From NCBI GenBank assembly GCA_026014685.1, contig JAOZHW010000005.1, positions 62,001 to 126,000 of the forward strand: a DNA stretch of 64,000 nucleotides, read 5' to 3'. Below the pieces are notes generated by a model. The model saw only the letters and a list, made by a program, of their open reading frames with translations, did not search any database and had not been told where the DNA came from. This stretch comes from Candidatus Bathyarchaeota archaeon. GTDB lineage: Archaea; Thermoproteota; Bathyarchaeia; Bathyarchaeales; Bathycorpusculaceae. A program made the position numbers and the translations under genes. Each line of letters starts with the position of its first letter. The first letter of the stretch is position 1. This document shows, in pieces, positions 62,601-64,000 of the stretch.

Positions 62601-62797
62601 GCAGTGTGCCCCTGCACACATATCGAAGCATGAGACATATAAGTCCAAGCATTAGAACAGCATGCTTTGCGAGCGTTTCTGTAAAAATCATGTACCATTT
62701 TTAGTTGTTCAGTTTATGGCGGTTTTTGCAGCATCAGTTACATTGCAGGAAAATTTTTTATACTTTAAGTCTGGCAATTCTCTGTAAGGTAAAGAAA

Positions 62798-63517
62798 ATG
62801 CTAAGCGCTCCAGCAAAATTAGCCATAATCGCTACAGTAGCCATAGCTGTAATTGCCTCCGCTTATGTGGCAAATCTATCTTTGAATTCTTCCGTAGACC
62901 CTAATCTTGCCACTCCAACGCCAAGCGCGGCCGTTTCGGCGAATCCTTCTGCAAGCAAAACGCCTTCACCCTCTCAACACAACGAATCAGCGATTATTAC
63001 GTTCACTGTAACGCCGACCATAACCAGTTATGAATCCTACTGGAATGACTCCAAAAAGCTACTACAGACCACGTTCTGCGTGAATGCACAAATAACTTGG
63101 GACAAAAACCAAGCCCCCTACGTAAGGTACTATGAAATAACGCCTCATTTTAACGGCAACACTCAGCCAACCCAGAATGTGTGGGGCGGCACTGCAGAAT
63201 TTCGAGAATGGGGCATTAAACCTTGGGCAACGCTATCAAAATCCAACTGGGTAGAGAACGAAGTTTACTATTTAGGTCCTGGCTCCATAGATTACCCAGA
63301 CCCAAGTCACTTTGTGGGAATATACGATAATAACATTGAGTGGAAAAACCAAGGATTACATGGTGTGGTTATTGGGAGTATGACTACTACTTACGATTGG
63401 GTTTTTGATGATGCCGGCGCTACTACGGGGGATTTGGCAAAAACAGAGCAAGCAATGCTTGAATTTGCTCAGAGTTACTTCAAAGGCTGGACATTCACAG
63501 TGAAGCCAGTGAGCTAA
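62798..63517 (+). CDS. Secreted protein with Pro/Ser/Thr linker, hypothetical
   Basis: 239 residues from ATG 62798 with TAAGGTAAAG upstream and a TATACTTTAAG promoter; the frame is open from 62705 but without support. Residues 5-24 are a signal/anchor helix (KLAIIATVAIAVIASAYVA). A Pro/Ser/Thr linker follows, then a beta-rich domain with TITSYESYWNDSKKLLQTTF, YVRYYEITPHFNG and GLHGVVIGSMTTTYDW. Not recognised. Confidence 0.75.
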   Translation: MLSAPAKLAIIATVAIAVIASAYVANLSLNSSVDPNLATPTPSAAVSANPSASKTPSPSQHNESAIITFTVTPTITSYESYWNDSKKLLQTTFCVNAQITWDKNQAPYVRYYEITPHFNGNTQPTQNVWGGTAEFREWGIKPWATLSKSNWVENEVYYLGPGSIDYPDPSHFVGIYDNNIEWKNQGLHGVVIGSMTTTYDWVFDDAGATTGDLAKTEQAMLEFAQSYFKGWTFTVKPVS

Positions 63518-63544
63518 CTCTTTTGCCTTCTCTTTTAGAAAGCG

Positions 63545-63676
63545 CTAATGTCCTGAGTGTGTGAAGAGGATACGCATGCCGCATTTGGGGCATTGATGGA
63601 AAATGAGTCTTCCGTTTTTGTCACAAACAGGCTTCATTTCAACGTAGCAGTCAGGGCATAAACGCGGGGTATTCAT
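63545..63676 (-). CDS. Very small zinc-ribbon protein
   Basis: 43 residues from ATG 63676, with AAGGAG five bases upstream. RLCPDCYVEM and HQCPKCGMRI form a single zinc ribbon (two CxxC pairs 19 residues apart). The short tail is FTHSGH. Too short for usual gene callers. It may bind a protein or nucleic acid; function unknown. Confidence 0.78.
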   Translation of the reverse strand: MNTPRLCPDCYVEMKPVCDKNGRLIFHQCPKCGMRILFTHSGH

Positions 63677-63888
63677 AGCTTCTCCTTAGAGATAGCGGTG
63701 TTTTGCAGATATAACCGTTACCCAAAGCTGGCTTACCCAAGTAGTAGCCAAACAGTAGCCGCTCGTTGCGCAGTCATGATTAGGCTTGGTTGCCATAATA
63801 TCTATTAATGCTACGCTATTATTTTCCTTAGGTAACTGCTTTTTTGCGAGGTCTCCTTTTGCTTGGTTTTTTGCCTTTTTGGAATTCT

Positions 63889-64000
63889 TTGAAAAAAGCG
63901 TTCCTTGTACTAAGCATCACAATCTTGATCCTGTCATGTTTACCGCTGTTTACTCTTCCAAAATTCGCCGCAGCAGACACCACGCCAATTTTCTCAGACG
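63889..64000 (+). CDS. Secreted protein, N-terminal part only
   Basis: Open frame from TTG 63889 to the right edge. It begins KKAFLVLSITILILSCLPLF followed by KFAAADTTPIFSD, a typical signal peptide with a likely cut after AAA. The mature part is outside the window. An in-frame TTG seven codons upstream is possible. The ribosome site is weak. Confidence 0.55.
   Translation, partial: MKKAFLVLSITILILSCLPLFTLPKFAAADTTPIFSD

Noticed and set aside
1-64000. tRNA genes, CRISPR arrays, transposases and integrases
   Set aside because: I looked for T-loop (GGTTCGAATCC-like) sequences, regular direct repeats and DDE or recombinase motifs and saw none outside coding sequence; a tRNAscan or ISfinder run would be decisive.

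Overview
The window comes from an archaeon, most probably a mesophilic member of Bathyarchaeia (Thermoproteota/TACK). Archaeal markers seen here are Trm1, archaemetzincin, a KH-less beta-CASP nuclease of the aCPSF2 type, a presenilin-like protease, HTH_10 and HTH_45 winged-helix regulators, TATA-box promoters (TTTAAATA/TTTATATA) and GGAGG-type ribosome binding sites next to many TTG and GTG starts. There is no rRNA, tRNA, CRISPR array, transposase or integrase that I can see, so this looks like chromosome rather than an integrated element.

Layout. 1-8.2 kb: end of a Pro/Thr-rich secreted protein, a DCD-like PUA-fold protein, OsmC, a radical SAM/SPASM enzyme, then a minus-strand block (HAD phosphatase, ProC, Trm1, a two-zinc-site protein with a Pro-rich linker) and a 736-base stretch with a candidate structured RNA. 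8.2-18.2 kb: CBS protein, giant secreted PQQ-type propeller, beta-CASP nuclease, overlapping archaemetzincin and presenilin-like protease, and two overlapping paralogous nucleotidyltransferases. 18.2-24.9 kb (minus): membrane proteins including a TspO relative, then a surface-glycan set (GT-C glycosyltransferase, acyltransferase, two SGNH hydrolases). 25-29 kb: EamA exporter and a complete polar amino acid ABC importer with two different permeases. 29-34.7 kb: HTH_10 regulator, hybrid cluster protein with a palindromic operator, iron-sulfur flavoprotein, NosD-like beta-helix and NapH/NosR-like ferredoxin.

34.8-43.7 kb is a cation and ammonium block: Na+/H+ antiporter, three Amt transporters (one frameshifted), an ArsB/SLC13-type transporter that appears to start at ACG, and an Lrp/AsnC regulator. 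The third Amt and the ArsB-like gene share an almost identical 41-base promoter region. No GlnK/PII gene lies beside any amt.

43.9-64 kb: TIM-barrel protein, MarC, two histidine kinases, HIT and MIP18-like proteins, ABC exporter under a three-part operator, degenerate MobA-like protein, secreted proteins, a run of very small zinc-binding and winged-helix proteins, a coiled-coil/wHTH protein paired with a MinD/ParA-like ATPase, RNase HI, a secreted Beta_propel protein with a membrane-anchored wHTH regulator, and the start of another secreted protein.

The most unusual non-coding signal is a roughly 40-base repeat (TATA box, G-rich tract, then GCAGAGACGTCGCGTG) found three times nearly intact and once degenerate, always between genes.
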